Positions 34,466 through 46,597 of a stretch of 64,000 nt of DNA are shown in pieces. Position 1 is the stretch's first letter. Each line of letters begins with the position of its first letter. This DNA comes from Cymodocea nodosa (taxonomy: Eukaryota; Streptophyta; Magnoliopsida; Alismatales; Cymodoceaceae), in NCBI GenBank assembly GCA_036874045.1, contig CM072337.1, positions 4,588,001 to 4,652,000 of the forward strand, written 5' to 3'. Made by a program: the position numbers and the translations under genes. Under the pieces are notes generated by a model. The model searched no databases, was not told the origin of the DNA, and saw nothing but the letters and a program-made list of their open reading frames with translations.

Positions 34466-35125
34466 GTTGGTTAAGAATTAAATAATTGAATTGCATTTGA
34501 AGGGGTTAAGAATTAAATAATTGCATGAATTTTCATGGGTTTTTAGGTCAAGAGGTTATCTGTAAAAGCCCTTTTATTTCGGGCAATTTCATCAAGTATT
34601 GAGAAAGTTATGGTAGTTTTAGTTACCATTTGCAATTCTGTATTGTTAAACTACTGAATGCACGTCTGTGTTAATATGGGTGTTTACAGAGCTAGAGTTG
34701 TACTTAATATTTTTGAATGAAATCAATTCAACTTTCTAGTTGATCCATAGATGTTTCGATCTATAATTGTTATGTGATTTTATAAATAATAGGATGAAGT
34801 GTAAGTTCGAAGGAAATGAAGTAAAATCCTGTGTTTTCAGCCAAAATTTATAGCATAATATTCTTATGTAAGGATGAATAAATCATGTGTAAAGAGTATT
34901 TTGAAACAAACTTTGATCATATTTTCTAATCCCTGTTTTGGACTCCTTGGAAATATTTTGTAAAAGCCAAATCCTTGTGGATTCGACCTGTACTCGCCGG
35001 AGTATATTACAATTGCACCGTGCGCTTGCGGTTATTTTAAAATGAGTTTTGAGTTTATTGTTTTATCATTTTGGTCCCTTTGTGAGTTTTAAGATCTTAT
35101 TTTGGGGACAACAAAAACCTCAACA
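34466..35125 (+). repeat. 5' LTR of element D, right part (R/U5)
   Basis: Ends ACCTCAACA six bases before D's PBS. Contains the U5 block GGATTCGACCTGTACTCGCC ... GCACCGTGCGCTTGCGG (about 34980-35030), related to the GATCGACCTGTACTTGCAC block of A's LTR. No TG terminus occurs near 34466, so this is the continuation of 13021-14372 after E. Confidence 0.8.
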
Positions 35126-35131
35126 AGTTTT

Positions 35132-35149
35132 TGGCGCCGTTGCTGGGGA
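35132..35149 (+). promoter_or_regulatory. Primer-binding site of element D
   Basis: TGGCGCCGTTGCTGGGGA, one base from the common Athila-type site TGGCGCCGTTGCCGGGGA. Confidence 0.92.
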
Positions 35150-35906
35150 TTTGGTTATGTTTTTACCGAATTTCTTTGGTGCTTTCAAAGGATTTTTGAG
35201 AAGTGATGATTGTTTGTTGTGTATATTCTTTTATGTTTTGCGTATTTACTTATTTTAATGTGTAGTTCAATTTGTTTTGTTTGTAATGTAAATTTTTGAT
35301 CTACCATACTATTACTTCATATTCAGATAGGTTTTGTCCATAATATGTGATGATTTAAGATCAGTAGTCAATAGGACATACCTTCTATACGAAAGTTTAA
35401 GTGTATAGTATTTGTAATTATTCTGAAATGCAAACTTGTAACCGGAAAATTAAATTCTGTTGTTTGCAAGACTTGCTACGAATTTTGTCTATATTTTTCC
35501 TGTAAATTTTAGTTTAAGATGTTTCTGTAGAGTATTTGTATGCTTAATTCGGAGTTGTATGCAAAAAGTTATGATTTTTCAAAGTCAAACTAGCATGTAG
35601 TTTCAATTTGAAAGTAGATTCATTAGTTAATCTAGAATGAATTGGGAAATTGTTGTATAGGTAATCTTGTAATTATATTGCATTATTCTTTAATTTTCTT
35701 CATTAAATTATTATTTATTCTTTCATTGTGTAGTCATTCTTTTATTTAAAATGGATTAAAGTTACTCACTTGGTTGCTACTTTATGCAAATCTGACTAAT
35801 AGTGAATCACTTGAAGAGTGAGAAAAATTAAAAACAAAGGCTGGTAAAGATTAACTTAGTCGTTGAATCTTTATTTTCTTTGTATCTGAATTAGAGCTTA
35901 TTTTCC
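35150..35906 (+). other. Leader of element D without a capsid ORF
   Basis: AT-rich, no gag-like frame on either strand. In canonical Athila-like elements the capsid coding region would begin here. Its absence here and its presence at 56746-58056 is the key oddity of D. Confidence 0.75.
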
Positions 35907-38900
35907 ATGGATGATTGGTCAAGCTAGGTTGATGAATATTATGGCTATGATGAAAATGATTTTATGCCATCATGCTTTTCTTGTTTTGCAAGTGATCATG
36001 TTACTAGTGAATGCCCAAATGATATGCTTCATGAACAAAATTCTAGCATGCCATGTAATGTATTAGAATATGAAAGTAATCATCTTCCATGCATGAAATA
36101 TGATTCATATATTCACCATGATTTACCTAATCATGCATATGCATCTACTAGTAAATCTGAAAATTCTTATCATGCATCTAGTATAGATCTAAGTGAAGGT
36201 ATAGATAAATTTAATGCAATTATGGACAGCATTGCTACAGAGAAATCTGTTAGTAGTTATAGTAAGAGTGTTTTTCATGCTGATCCAATTGATGTGGATG
36301 CAACATGTGATGACCTTGGAAAACAAATGGATGCATTTGTTACTTTAAGGTCAGGTAAGGAAGTGAGTAGGACTAGTGGTGAAATTCCTTTATCTATAAG
36401 TCCTCTAGAGCCTTGTTGCAATCCATCTGGAGTAGAAATTTCTGAAGATCCCATAGTTATCTCTAGAAGTGATAAGGGTAAGCAAGTAGCCGATGCTCCA
36501 TTAGAATCATCTACTAGTGCTCCTTACCCCACTAGACTTATAGTTGAATCAAGAGGAGACAAATTAGATAAGATTAGAGAAACCTTTGAGCAAGTGAGAG
36601 TGAACATACCTTTATTGGAATTAATTCAACAAGTTCCCTCACATGCTAAGTTCTTAAAAGATCTGTGTACTAAGAAGAGAGCTAGGAAGATACCTAAGAG
36701 TGTAAACTTAGCGGAAGCAAGTAGTTCTTATTTTTATGATTATATTCCTAGAAAGTATAGTGATCCTGGGACTCCTATATTTCATGTATTATAGGAAAAA
36801 CTACTTTCGAAGGAGCTTTATTAGACCTAGGAGCTGCAGTGAATGTTATGCCTTCTAGCATTTATGAAGAACTAGGGTAAAACTACTTGCAACCAACAAG
36901 AATAGTATTCCACCTAGCTAATAGATCTTTTAGGACACCTCTTGGAATAGTGGAAGACCTCCTGATTAAGGTTCAAGATTTTATATATCCTATAGACTTC
37001 ATAGTTATAGAAAACCGTCTCGTTATAGACCTTAAGAATAGTGCCTCATTAATTTTAAGTCGACCCTTTTTAGCAACAATTGATGCTTACATTGGTTGTA
37101 GGGAAGGTTTTATGCAGATCACCTGTAGAGATCAGAAGTCGCAATTAAATGTTTTTAATGTGGAAAGTGGCATGTAAGATCAATTAGAGGAAGAATTTGA
37201 AGTTAACCTGGTTGATGTGTTTGAAGAAGTTAGAGATTCTTTTGAAGAGGATGAAGCCAGCCTTAATGTTGAAAATGATGAAGACTATTTTTCGGTATCA
37301 AGTGATTTCAAAGATGACACTTTCATGGAGATCAAAGAAGCTAATCAAGTGGAAGTGGCTAAATCAAATGAAGTTGAGCTGGCAAAGCAAGCTCAACTAG
37401 AATTGAAACCGCTACCTGCAGATCTCAAGTATATATTTTTGGGAGAAAGTGAGAAGTGGCTTGTTATTATTTCTACCCATTTGACTAAGGATCAAGAAGC
37501 TCAATTAGTTGAAGTGCTTAAGGAAAATAGAAGAGCTAATGGAAGGACTATGGAGGATATTAAAGGAATAAGCCATTCTATTTGTACTCATAGAATTCAT
37601 TTGGATCCTAGTTATGCTCCATCTAGGCAACCTTAGAGAAGACTAAATGTAAATATTAAGGAGGTAGTAAGAAAAGAAATTTTAAAATGGCTAGATCATG
37701 ATATCATCTACCCTATTTCTAATAGTCCTTGGGTCAGCCCTATTCAGGTTGTTCCCAAGAAATCTGGTATTATAGTGGTTAGAAATGCTAATGATGAGTT
37801 GGTTCCCACTAGAATGCAAACCGGGTGGAGAGTATGCATTGATTATAGGAAATTAAACAATGCCACCCGTAAGGATCATTTTCCATTGCCCTTTATGGAT
37901 CAAATGTTGGAAAAATTAGCGAGGCAAGAATTTTATTGTTTTCTGGATGTTGCTTTAGAGGACCAAGAAAAGACAACATTTACTTGTCCTTTTGGAACTT
38001 TTACATTCCGGCGTATGCCTTTTGGATTGTGCAATGCGCCTACGACATTTCAATGCTGTATGATGGGTATTTTCTCAGATATGATTGAGAGATTCTTGGA
38101 AGTATTTATGGATGATTTCTCAGTATCAGGATCTTCCTTTGAATCATGCTTGGAAAATTTGAGAATGGTTTTGAAGAGATGTATAGAGAAAGATTTAGTG
38201 CTAAGCTGGGAAAAGTGCCACTTTATGGTAAAACGAGGAATTGTTTTAGGGCACACAGTTTCTAGTAAAGGATTAGAGGTGGATAAAGCAAAAGTGGATT
38301 TAATAGCAAACCTACCTCCACCTAAGACTGTTAGAGATGTAAGAGCATTTCTTGGCCATGCTGGATTTTATCGAAGATTTATTAAGGATTTCAGCAAGAT
38401 TGCTCAACCATTAAGTAGATTGTTAGCAAAGGACACCAAGTTTGATTTTTCTATAGATTGTGAAAAAGCATTTGTTAAGTTGAAAGAGGCTCTATCCTCA
38501 GCTCTTGTTGTTCATGTGCCTGATTGGTCCCATCCTTTTGAGCTGATGTGTGATGCTTCTGATTATGCTTTAGGTGCAGTTCTTAGGCAAAAGATTGATA
38601 AGCTTCCCAAAGTTATCTATTATGCAAGTAGAACATTGAATGATGCCTAGAAAAATTATACAGTAACAGAAAAGGAATTTTTAGCAATAGTGTTTGCCTT
38701 GGAGAAATTTAGACCTTATTTGGTTGGCTCACACACTATTGTTTATACTAATCATAGTGCCTTAAAATATTTGTTGGCAAAACAAGATGCAAAACCCCGA
38801 CTTGTGAGATGGATCTTATTGTTACAAGAATTTGATTTGGTAATTAAGGACAAAAGGGGTTGTGAAAATGTAGTTGCCGACCATCTATCAAGGCTATCTA

Positions 38901-39797
38901 TTGGAAATTCTTCTGAGATACCCATCAGTGATGTTTTTCCAGATGAGTAGGTATTATCTATTAGTGTTGAACCTTGGTATGCCAATATAGTAAATTATTT
39001 GGTTACAAAGAGAATACCACCCCATTGGTCTTCTATTGATAGGAAGAGATTTATATTGAAATGTAAAGATTATTATTGGGATGACTCGTACCTTTTTAAA
39101 GCATGATCGGATTTAATTGTGAGAAGGTGCATCCTAGATTCTGAAGTGCTTAGTGTTCTCTCTTTCTGTCATGATCAACCTGGGGGAGGGCATTTTGGTC
39201 CTGCAAAGATAGCTGCCAAGGTATTGCAGTGTGGTTTCTTTTGGCCAACTCTGCATAAGGATGCTTTTAAGTATTGTAAGCATTGCACAGCATGTCAAAA
39301 AGTTGGAAAAATGGGGAGAAGAGATTTGATGCCTTTGAACCTCGTGATTGCGATTGATACTTTTGATTTATGGGGTATCGATTTTATGGGTTCATTTCCA
39401 AACACTAGAGGCTATTTATATATTCAAGTAGTAGTGGATTACGTGACCAAATGGATAGAAGTAATCCCCACAAGATGTAACAGCAACAAGGAAGTATGTG
39501 CCTTTGTAAAATCAAATATATTTTCAAGATTTGGAGTGCCCAAAGATATAGTAAGTGATAATGGCACACACCTTTGCAATAGAAGTTTTGAGAACCTATT
39601 CAGAAAGAATGGAGTGACTCATAAACTTGCCACACCTTATCATCCTCAAACTAATGGGCAAGTTGAAAATACAAACAGGTTAATTAAGTAGATTCTAGAG
39701 AAATTGGTAAGTGCTACAAGAAAAGATTGGGTTGATAAAGTGGATGATGTTCTGTGGGCATACCGTACAGCATTTAAGACTAGTTTGGGTATGTCTC
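35907..39797 (+). pseudogene. pol: Zinc-knuckle/PR/RT/RNase H/integrase polyprotein of element D
   Basis: Opens at ATG 35907 (MDDWSS, TAG at 35925). A CCHC-like finger CFSCFASDHVTSEC follows at about 35973, then an acidic linker with FVTLRSGKEV. A frameshift near 36785 leads into protease (CIIGKTTFEGALLDLGAAVN, stop at 36878, then RPFLATIDAYIG). RT has WVSPIQVVPKK, VCIDYRKLN, FGLCNAPTTFQ and FMDDF (about 38105). The 27 bases encoding GYSGYNQIP after FCFLD are missing, so RT lacks a conserved loop. RNase H has CDASDYALGAVL. Integrase has CHDQPGGGHF, WGIDFMG, VSDNGTHL and GQVENTNRLIK. It is interrupted in the LGMS block by element A. Other stops: 37178, 37636, 38649, 38950, 39105, 39690. Confidence 0.92.
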
Positions 39798-41594
39798 TGT
39801 TTAGAATGAAAAAGTGCATATTATTAACGGTTAAATGATGGTTAATTGCATAATATTTAGCTTATCATATGAGAATTAAGCCATTATGTTATAATTGCAC
39901 TCTTATCTACTTTAATTGAAGAATCTGCTTAATTTTGGGGAATTAATGTTAATTTAGTACATTTATGAATTGTCGGTAAAATTGCAGGCTGTGAAATTCT
40001 TAAGTATCTGAAAATGCATCTGAGCATCGAATAGTTATACCTGTAACTCTCCAAAATGTTATTTTATGTTTAAATTGCTGCTGACACGTGTCGAGAGCTG
40101 GTAGATTTACTTAAGTTATAACTCGTTAAGTTAGCATAACTATACGCGTTGAGTTACATGAATATACACTAAGGTAACGCGTTAGGTTAGCGACTTATTT
40201 CTTTATTGCATGTATTTTATAGTTATTTTCCAAAATGCCACTGTAGCGGTTGTAGGAATAGACAGTTGGAAGGAAAAACCATGTTGGCACGTATAATGCA
40301 GGAATTCAATCGCACAGGGAGAAAGAAATCATCGCCGTTGATCTGAAGGAAGGAAATCCAACCGATCATTCAAGCAGAAGCAGTTACCACTAAAGAAATA
40401 CAAAAGAAAAGAAGAAAAAAAGAAGAAAGTGTGATCGATGGACGGTTAGTGTATACAAAGGAGGAGCACTGAGCTTTCTATAGACAGTATCGGCGATTCT
40501 CCGAAGTATCGCACCAACCATCGTATCACCACCATAATCACCAATCATCGGAGGTCTGTGAGGATACTTGCCTAATGTCGGGTCGATTCCAAGCCAAACA
40601 CAGTGCCTGACAACCATTGTGAGGAGTGATCGCGTCGCGGGAAGGGAAGACATTTACACCAAGCGCAGACTCATATTTCAGGAGATCGTAAAGCTTTTAG
40701 CCTTGGCTTCGGGTTGATGCCTGTATGCTGAAGAGGAGATCATCTTGCAATTTTGGACTCGCGATTCTATAGGGAGAGGAGACAAAATTGTAAGTGGTTC
40801 AATTTTCAGTGGTGTAATCACGTTGCAAGTAGTGTCGGAAGTATTTACTGTCAAGTGAAATTACTTTACATCTCACCTTTCGCCCATCACATAAAAAACA
40901 AAAATACCAAAAACAATTTATCTTTGTTTGTATGTTGTATTTGAGTGTTGTATTGTTGGTGTTGTATCGTGATTAATGTTATTTGTATCAGTTTTATGAT
41001 TGTCTTATGTTAGTTTTAATTTTATAGTTTACTGAAATTAGTTCGTACAAAACAACTTAAAGATTTTAATGGTTACTATTTGAATCATCTGAATGTTAGT
41101 ATTGTATAATGATAAATCCAATGTTAACTAGCATTAAAAAGCTTAATTGATGTTATTTACAATATGTGGAATCGCCTAATGGTTGGCTGAATTCCTATAT
41201 AATTAGCAGTATTATAAAGAAGAGACAGGCTCGTGGAGTTAACTTAAGTCCACGAGGATAGTCCGTTGAGTTATGCATAACTCAACGAACTTAGTCCGTT
41301 GAGTTAACTATAACTCAATAGAGTGCTTATTGAATATAAATTTGAATTGTTCACAATCAAACATTTCTTAAATTTGTCAGCAATTCCCTATGGGACCGAC
41401 CTATACTTGCACACTGATACAATAGACACTATGCACTTGTAGTTAAAGTACAAATTGGAATTAATATCTAAATTGTATTAAAGGTTGTTTGTTTACTTCT
41501 AAAAGAAAGAATAGGCATAAAGATAAATTAACTAAGTAAAAATAGAAGTAACAAATCCAAGTTTTTCTAGTGTAGTGCTGGAAAAACACGAACA
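39798..41594 (+). repeat. 5' LTR of element A
   Basis: TGTTTAGAATG...AACACGAACA, followed by the PBS after seven bases. Includes a G-box palindrome at 40083, the TAACTCAACG palindrome cluster (41230-41327), and the U5 block with GACCGACCTATACTTGCAC. It matches the 3' LTR at 54211 with scattered, mainly transition, differences. Confidence 0.95.
40083..40092 (+). promoter_or_regulatory. G-box/ABRE-type palindrome in A-family LTRs
   Basis: GACACGTGTC, a perfect 10-bp palindrome with an ACGT core of the kind bound by plant bZIP/bHLH factors. It is kept in the 3' LTR (54496-54505) and both LTRs of B (4872-4881, 11926-11935). Likely U3 enhancer; binding not shown. Confidence 0.55.
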
Positions 41595-41601
41595 AGTTTT
41601 A

Positions 41602-41619
41602 TGGTGCCGTTGCCGGGGA
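41602..41619 (+). promoter_or_regulatory. Primer-binding site of element A
   Basis: TGGTGCCGTTGCCGGGGA, one base from the common Athila-type site and identical to B's. Directly followed by the (TTGAA)n tract. Confidence 0.93.
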
Positions 41620-41620
41620 A

Positions 41621-41654
41621 TTGAATTGAATTGAATTGAACTGAATTGAATTGA
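41621..41654 (+). repeat. (TTGAA)n microsatellite abutting the PBS
   Basis: Six to seven TTGAA units with one substitution. B has a longer, imperfect version at 10271-10335. Confidence 0.85.
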
Positions 41655-41723
41655 TATAAGCAACTGTTAGAGCTATTTCATTTTAATAGTCAAAGTTGTG
41701 TGTTTTCTTCTGTAATTGAGAAT

Positions 41724-42690
41724 ATGACATATGCTTATGCTCAAAGATTTCTGAAACCTTTAATTAGCATATGTGAATTCTGCAATTCTGAAGGACACGA
41801 CATTTCTAATTGTTTGAAATTGAGACATTTACAGATTGTTAGATCTCATGAACAACAAATGAATTATCCTCAATATAATAGAGCCGAGTATGAGAATCCT
41901 ATAGTTTACCCAACTGATGGTCAGTATAGAATGTGTAATATGATGAGAGACACTGAAGTTTGGGATAGCTATGACAGACTAGAGCATAGTATAGAGCAAA
42001 ATCTGGACAAACTGGAATACTTTGTGTGTCAACAACAAGAAGTCAACCAAGTAAACTATACGGAGGCATATTCAGAACCTAAATAGGATATAATTTACGA
42101 AACTGAAAAAGTCATAAAGAAAATTAATCAAAAATTGAATACAATGAAATTAGATGATCTGGAAACAAAATTAAAAGCATTAGACAAAAATGCAATGAAA
42201 ATACAAGTTTTGCAACAGGACAATGAAAATTATAATGTTATAAACCTGCACAACTTCCAAAATATACAACAAATAGAAAACACAAATGTAAGAGAATTTA
42301 AAGAATGCACTTTAAAACTAAAAACAATTGAAGATCATAATCACGAAAATGATATACAAAAACATCATGAAAGTAACGAAAATCTGGAAGATGTATGTGT
42401 AACATTAAGATCTGGAACTGATATACCACCAAGAACTTAAAATGAAAATGATATGAAGGTGGACAAGAGTAAAAATCAAAATGATAATGAAAATGTAATA
42501 GCTGAAAATTTAGAAATCACTGAAGAACAATCTGAATCTGTAATTGAAGCTAAAAATGATCAAACAAATCAACTGAAAGAAAAAGAGTCTTTGGAATCAA
42601 AATCTTTAGCACCCTATCCTAAAAGATTACAACAAACAATTCCTGAAAAACAAAAAAAAATAAGAGAAATTTTTGAAAAGTACAAGTTAA
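41724..42690 (+). pseudogene. Zinc-knuckle ORF at the 5' end of element A (capsid-less gag remnant)
   Basis: First ATG at 41724, about 100 bases after the PBS. The finger CEFCNSEGHDISNC (C-x2-C-x4-H-x4-C) starts about 17 residues in. A Gln/Asn/Lys-rich coiled linker and VCVTLRSGTDIPP follow, the latter matching FVTLRSGKEV of D just upstream of protease. In-frame stops at 42084 and 42438, then a frameshift at about 42685 into the pol frame. There is no capsid homology here. The ORF starts almost directly with the nucleocapsid-like finger, as in D. Confidence 0.82.
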
Positions 42691-45600
42691 CATTCCTTTG
42701 TTAGATCTATTGCAGAATATGCCACCTTGTGCTGAATTTCTGAAGGATTGGTGTACTAAGAAAAGAGAGCGAAAAGTCCTTAGAAAGGTCTTTTTAGCAA
42801 CATCAGGGGCTGTTATAAATTGTAAAACTGGAGTAATGAAGTTAGCATATGGTAATGAGGATACTCAATTAAATATTTTCAAACCAGAAAGGTTTGAGGA
42901 GTTAGAAATGTCCTTACATAACATAAACTTTTTAGAGGATGAAGGAGATATGTTAGATGATGTGATTCAAGAAGAATTAAATAGGCAAATCAATTTTGAA
43001 ACTTTAGAAGAAAGTGAAAGCATAAATATAGAAGGAGATCAGGAAGAAATTAATTTAAAACATGATGATGTTCAATTAGGAGCTCTAGCTTCTGATGGGC
43101 AGCATTTAGAATTAAAACATTTACCTCCTGAATTAACCTATATATTTCTGGAAGACAAACGGACCTGTCCAATCATTATTGCTTCAGATTTGAAAGAGGA
43201 TCAAATTGCTAAATTAAAAGAGGTAATAAAAAGTTATAAATAAGCAATAGGATGGACTATGACTGATATAAAAGGGTTAAGTTCAACTTTATGCTGTCAC
43301 CACATATATTTAGAAGAGAATGCTAAACCTGTTAGAATTCCTGAGAGAAGATTAAATCCAAACCTTAAGGAAGTAGTCAAGAAGGAAATAGTTAAATGGT
43401 TAGATAATGATATAATATATCCGATTTCTGATAGCTCATGGGTTAGTCCAATCCATGTAGTTCCCAAGAAATTAGGATTAACAGTTATTACGAATGAAAG
43501 TCAAGACTTGATACCTACTAGAATTCAATCAGGCTAGAGAATATGTATAGACTATAGAAAACTGAATGCTGTGACTAGGAAAGATCATTTTCCCTTACCT
43601 TTTATGGATCAAATGCTGGAAAGATTAGCAGGTCAAGAATATTTTTGTTTCCTAGATGGGTATTCAGGGTATAATCAAATTCCAGTAGCATTAGAGGATC
43701 AAGAGAAAACAACTTTCACCTGTCCTAATGGAACTTATGCTTTTAAAAGAATGCCATTCGGATTATGCAATGCACCAGCTACCTTTCAAAGGTGTGTGCA
43801 GGGCATATTTACTGGAATGACTGATGAATTTTTAGAAATATTAATGGATGATTTTACTGTATATGGCAACTCACATGAAGTGTGTTTAAGCAATTTAGAC
43901 CAAATATTAAAACGTTGTGTGGAAAAAAATCTGGTTTTAAATTGGGAAAAATGTCACTTCATGGTTAAACAAGGAATAGTCTTAAGGCATGTTGTTTCTA
44001 AAAAAGGGTTGGAAGTAGATAAAGCTTAAATAGAAGTAATTTCTAATCTACCAGAACCTAAATCAGTAAAAGATATTAGATCATTTCTAGGACATGCTGG
44101 TTTTTATAGAAGATTTATTAAAGACATTAGCAAGATAGCTAGACCTTTAACTAATCTATTAAAAGATGTTCCATTTAACTTTGATAAAAATTACAAGGAA
44201 GCATTTTTTAGACTTAAGACTAGCTTAATTTCAACTCCTATAATTCAAGCACCTAATGGGAAACATCCATTTGAATTAATGTGCGATGCTTCTGATTTTG
44301 CTGTAGGAGCAATGTTAGGACAGAAAATAGAAAAATCTCCTAGAGTGATTCATTATGCAAGCAAAACCTTAAATGATGCTCAAGTTAATTACACAACTAC
44401 TGAAAAAGAATTATTAGCTGTTGTGTTTGCTTTAGAAAAGTTTAGATCATATTTGATTGGAGCTAAAGTAATAGTATACACGGATCATTCAACTCTAAAA
44501 CATCTAGTAAAAAAAAAAGAAACTAAACCTAGATTGATCTGATGGATATTATTATTGCAAGAATTCGATCTAGAAATTAAAGATAAAAAAGGTTGTGAGA
44601 ATGTAGTAGCAGATCATTTATCAAGATTACAAATAGAAAAATCAAATATTGAAATTAAGGATAATTTTCTTGATGAACAATTAATGACCATCAATACAAT
44701 GCCTTGGTATGCAGACATAGTTAATTACTTAGTTACTAGTTTAACACCTAAGGATTGGAATAGACAGGATAAGAAATTGTTTTTCTCAAGAGTAAAATAT
44801 TACTATTGGGAAGACCATTACTTATTTAAGAAATGTCCTGATCTGGTTTTAAGGAGGTGTGTTCTAGAAACTGAATATTCGAGCATATTGTCTTTCTGTC
44901 ATGACCAAGCTTGTGGAGGACATTTTGGTTCAGGGAAAACTGCTGCAAAAATTCTACAATGTGGGTTTTATTGGCCGACACTATTCAAATATGCTCATAA
45001 ATATTGCTTAAGTTGTTTAAGATGTCAACAAATAGGAAGAATATCAAAGAGGAATATGATGCCTTTAAATCCTATTGTTGAGGTTGAAATCTTTGATGTG
45101 TGGGGAATAGATTTTATGGGTCCATTTCCTATATCTAGTCAATTTAATTACATATTGTTGGGAGTGGATTATGTATCTAAATGGATAGAAGCTATTCCTA
45201 CAAAAACTAACAATAACAAAGTGGTAATACAATTTATAAGAACAAATATATTTGCCAAATTTGGAATACCTAAAGCTATTATCAGTGATAGAGGAACTCA
45301 TTTCTATAATAGAAGTTTTGAAGCCTTAATGAAGAAATATGGAGTAAACCACAAAATTGCAACATCATATCATCCGCAAACAAGTGGACAAGTAGAAAGT
45401 GCAAACAAACAAATTAAATTAATCTTGGAAAAAGTAGTAAATCCTACTAGAACAGATTGGGCTAATAGATTGATTGATGCACTTTGGGCTTATAGAACTA
45501 CTTATAAAACGAGCTTAGGTATGTCACCTTTTAGGCTAGTATATGGAAAAAGTTGTCATTTACCTATTGAAATAGAACATAAAGCTTATTGGGCATTAAA

Positions 45601-46006
45601 AACTCTAAACACTAATTTAAATCAAGTTGCTGAAAATAGGAAAATGCAACTAATTGAATTAGAAGAATTTAGAAATGAAGCTTATTCAAAGACTGTAAGA
45701 GAAAAAGAGAAAATTAAATTTTGGCATGATAGAAAAATTATTCCTAAAAACTTTGAAATAGGACAAGAAATATATCTTTATATGGCTAGACTCCATAACC
45801 ATCCAGGAAAATTAAGATCTAGATGGGCAGGACCTTACATAGTTTGAAATGTTTATCCTTATGGAGTTATTGAAATTGAAAATCCTAAAAATCAGAATAT
45901 ATTTAAAGTAAATGGACAAAGACTTAAACCTATTCTGAAAACACCAAAAAGCTCCTTTGGAATTATAGAAGAAGTCAAAGTAGAGGACTACTCGAGTTTT
46001 ACTTAG
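42691..46006 (+). pseudogene. pol: pol of element A: PR remnant, RT, RNase H, integrase
   Basis: Single frame with six in-frame stops (43241, 43535, 44027, 44540, 45845 and the final 46004). The protease core is deleted: NWCTKKRERK-like sequence joins directly to FLATSGAVINCKTG, the C-terminal end of the domain, so the catalytic D-[LS]-G segment seen in D is absent. RT has WVSPIHVVPKK, ICIDYRKLN, FLDGYSGYNQIP, FGLCNAPATFQ and LMDDF (about 43841). RNase H has [12 protein letters not shown] and DHSTLKHL. Integrase has [10 protein letters not shown]...[33 protein letters not shown], then a C-terminal domain with [13 protein letters not shown]. Stop 43535 is TAG for the Trp present in D. Confidence 0.93.
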
Positions 46007-46597
46007 TGAGAAATCAGTTTTTATGTTTAAATATATATATATAAAAAAATAAAAATAAAAAAAACATTAAAAATATATATAAAACATAAAAATAGTTGCG
46101 GTTCAACCGACAAGATCCATCGGTATGGCCGGAACATTAAAAAAAATATATTGGTTCTACCGAAGTATAGTATCGGTTAAACCGGAAAAAAAATTGTATA
46201 TTAATTTTCATAAAAAAATATTTAGGTCTGACCGAAGCATAGTATCGGTTAAATCTGTAAAAACAATAGAAAAACTATTCTCTATAATATTTTTATTATT
46301 ATATTTGCTTGTACAAGGAGTCCGTTGAGTTACACTTAACTCAACGAGCTTACTCCGTTGAGTCTTGAGTTAGTCAACGAGCTTATTCCGTTGAGTTACC
46401 TGTAACACAACGGAGTACTGTAGCTAAGACCGCAGATAAAATAGTAATAGTTGGTTCGGGAAATGACCCGATTACCTGCCTAAACTTAGTGCTTATTTAA
46501 ACTAAAACCTAGGGTTTTGGGGGCATTATCCGACAAATCATTTAGAATCTAGAATAGTAGAAATCAAAGCGATTACGTGTTGTTGTGTAACTCCACG
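46007..46597 (+). other. Post-integrase spacer of element A with two palindrome families
   Basis: TCGGTyrrACCGA-type palindromes at 46095-46260, then CCGTTGAGTTA/TAACTCAACGA arms at 46313-46423. No ORF supported before ATG 46598. Confidence 0.75.
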
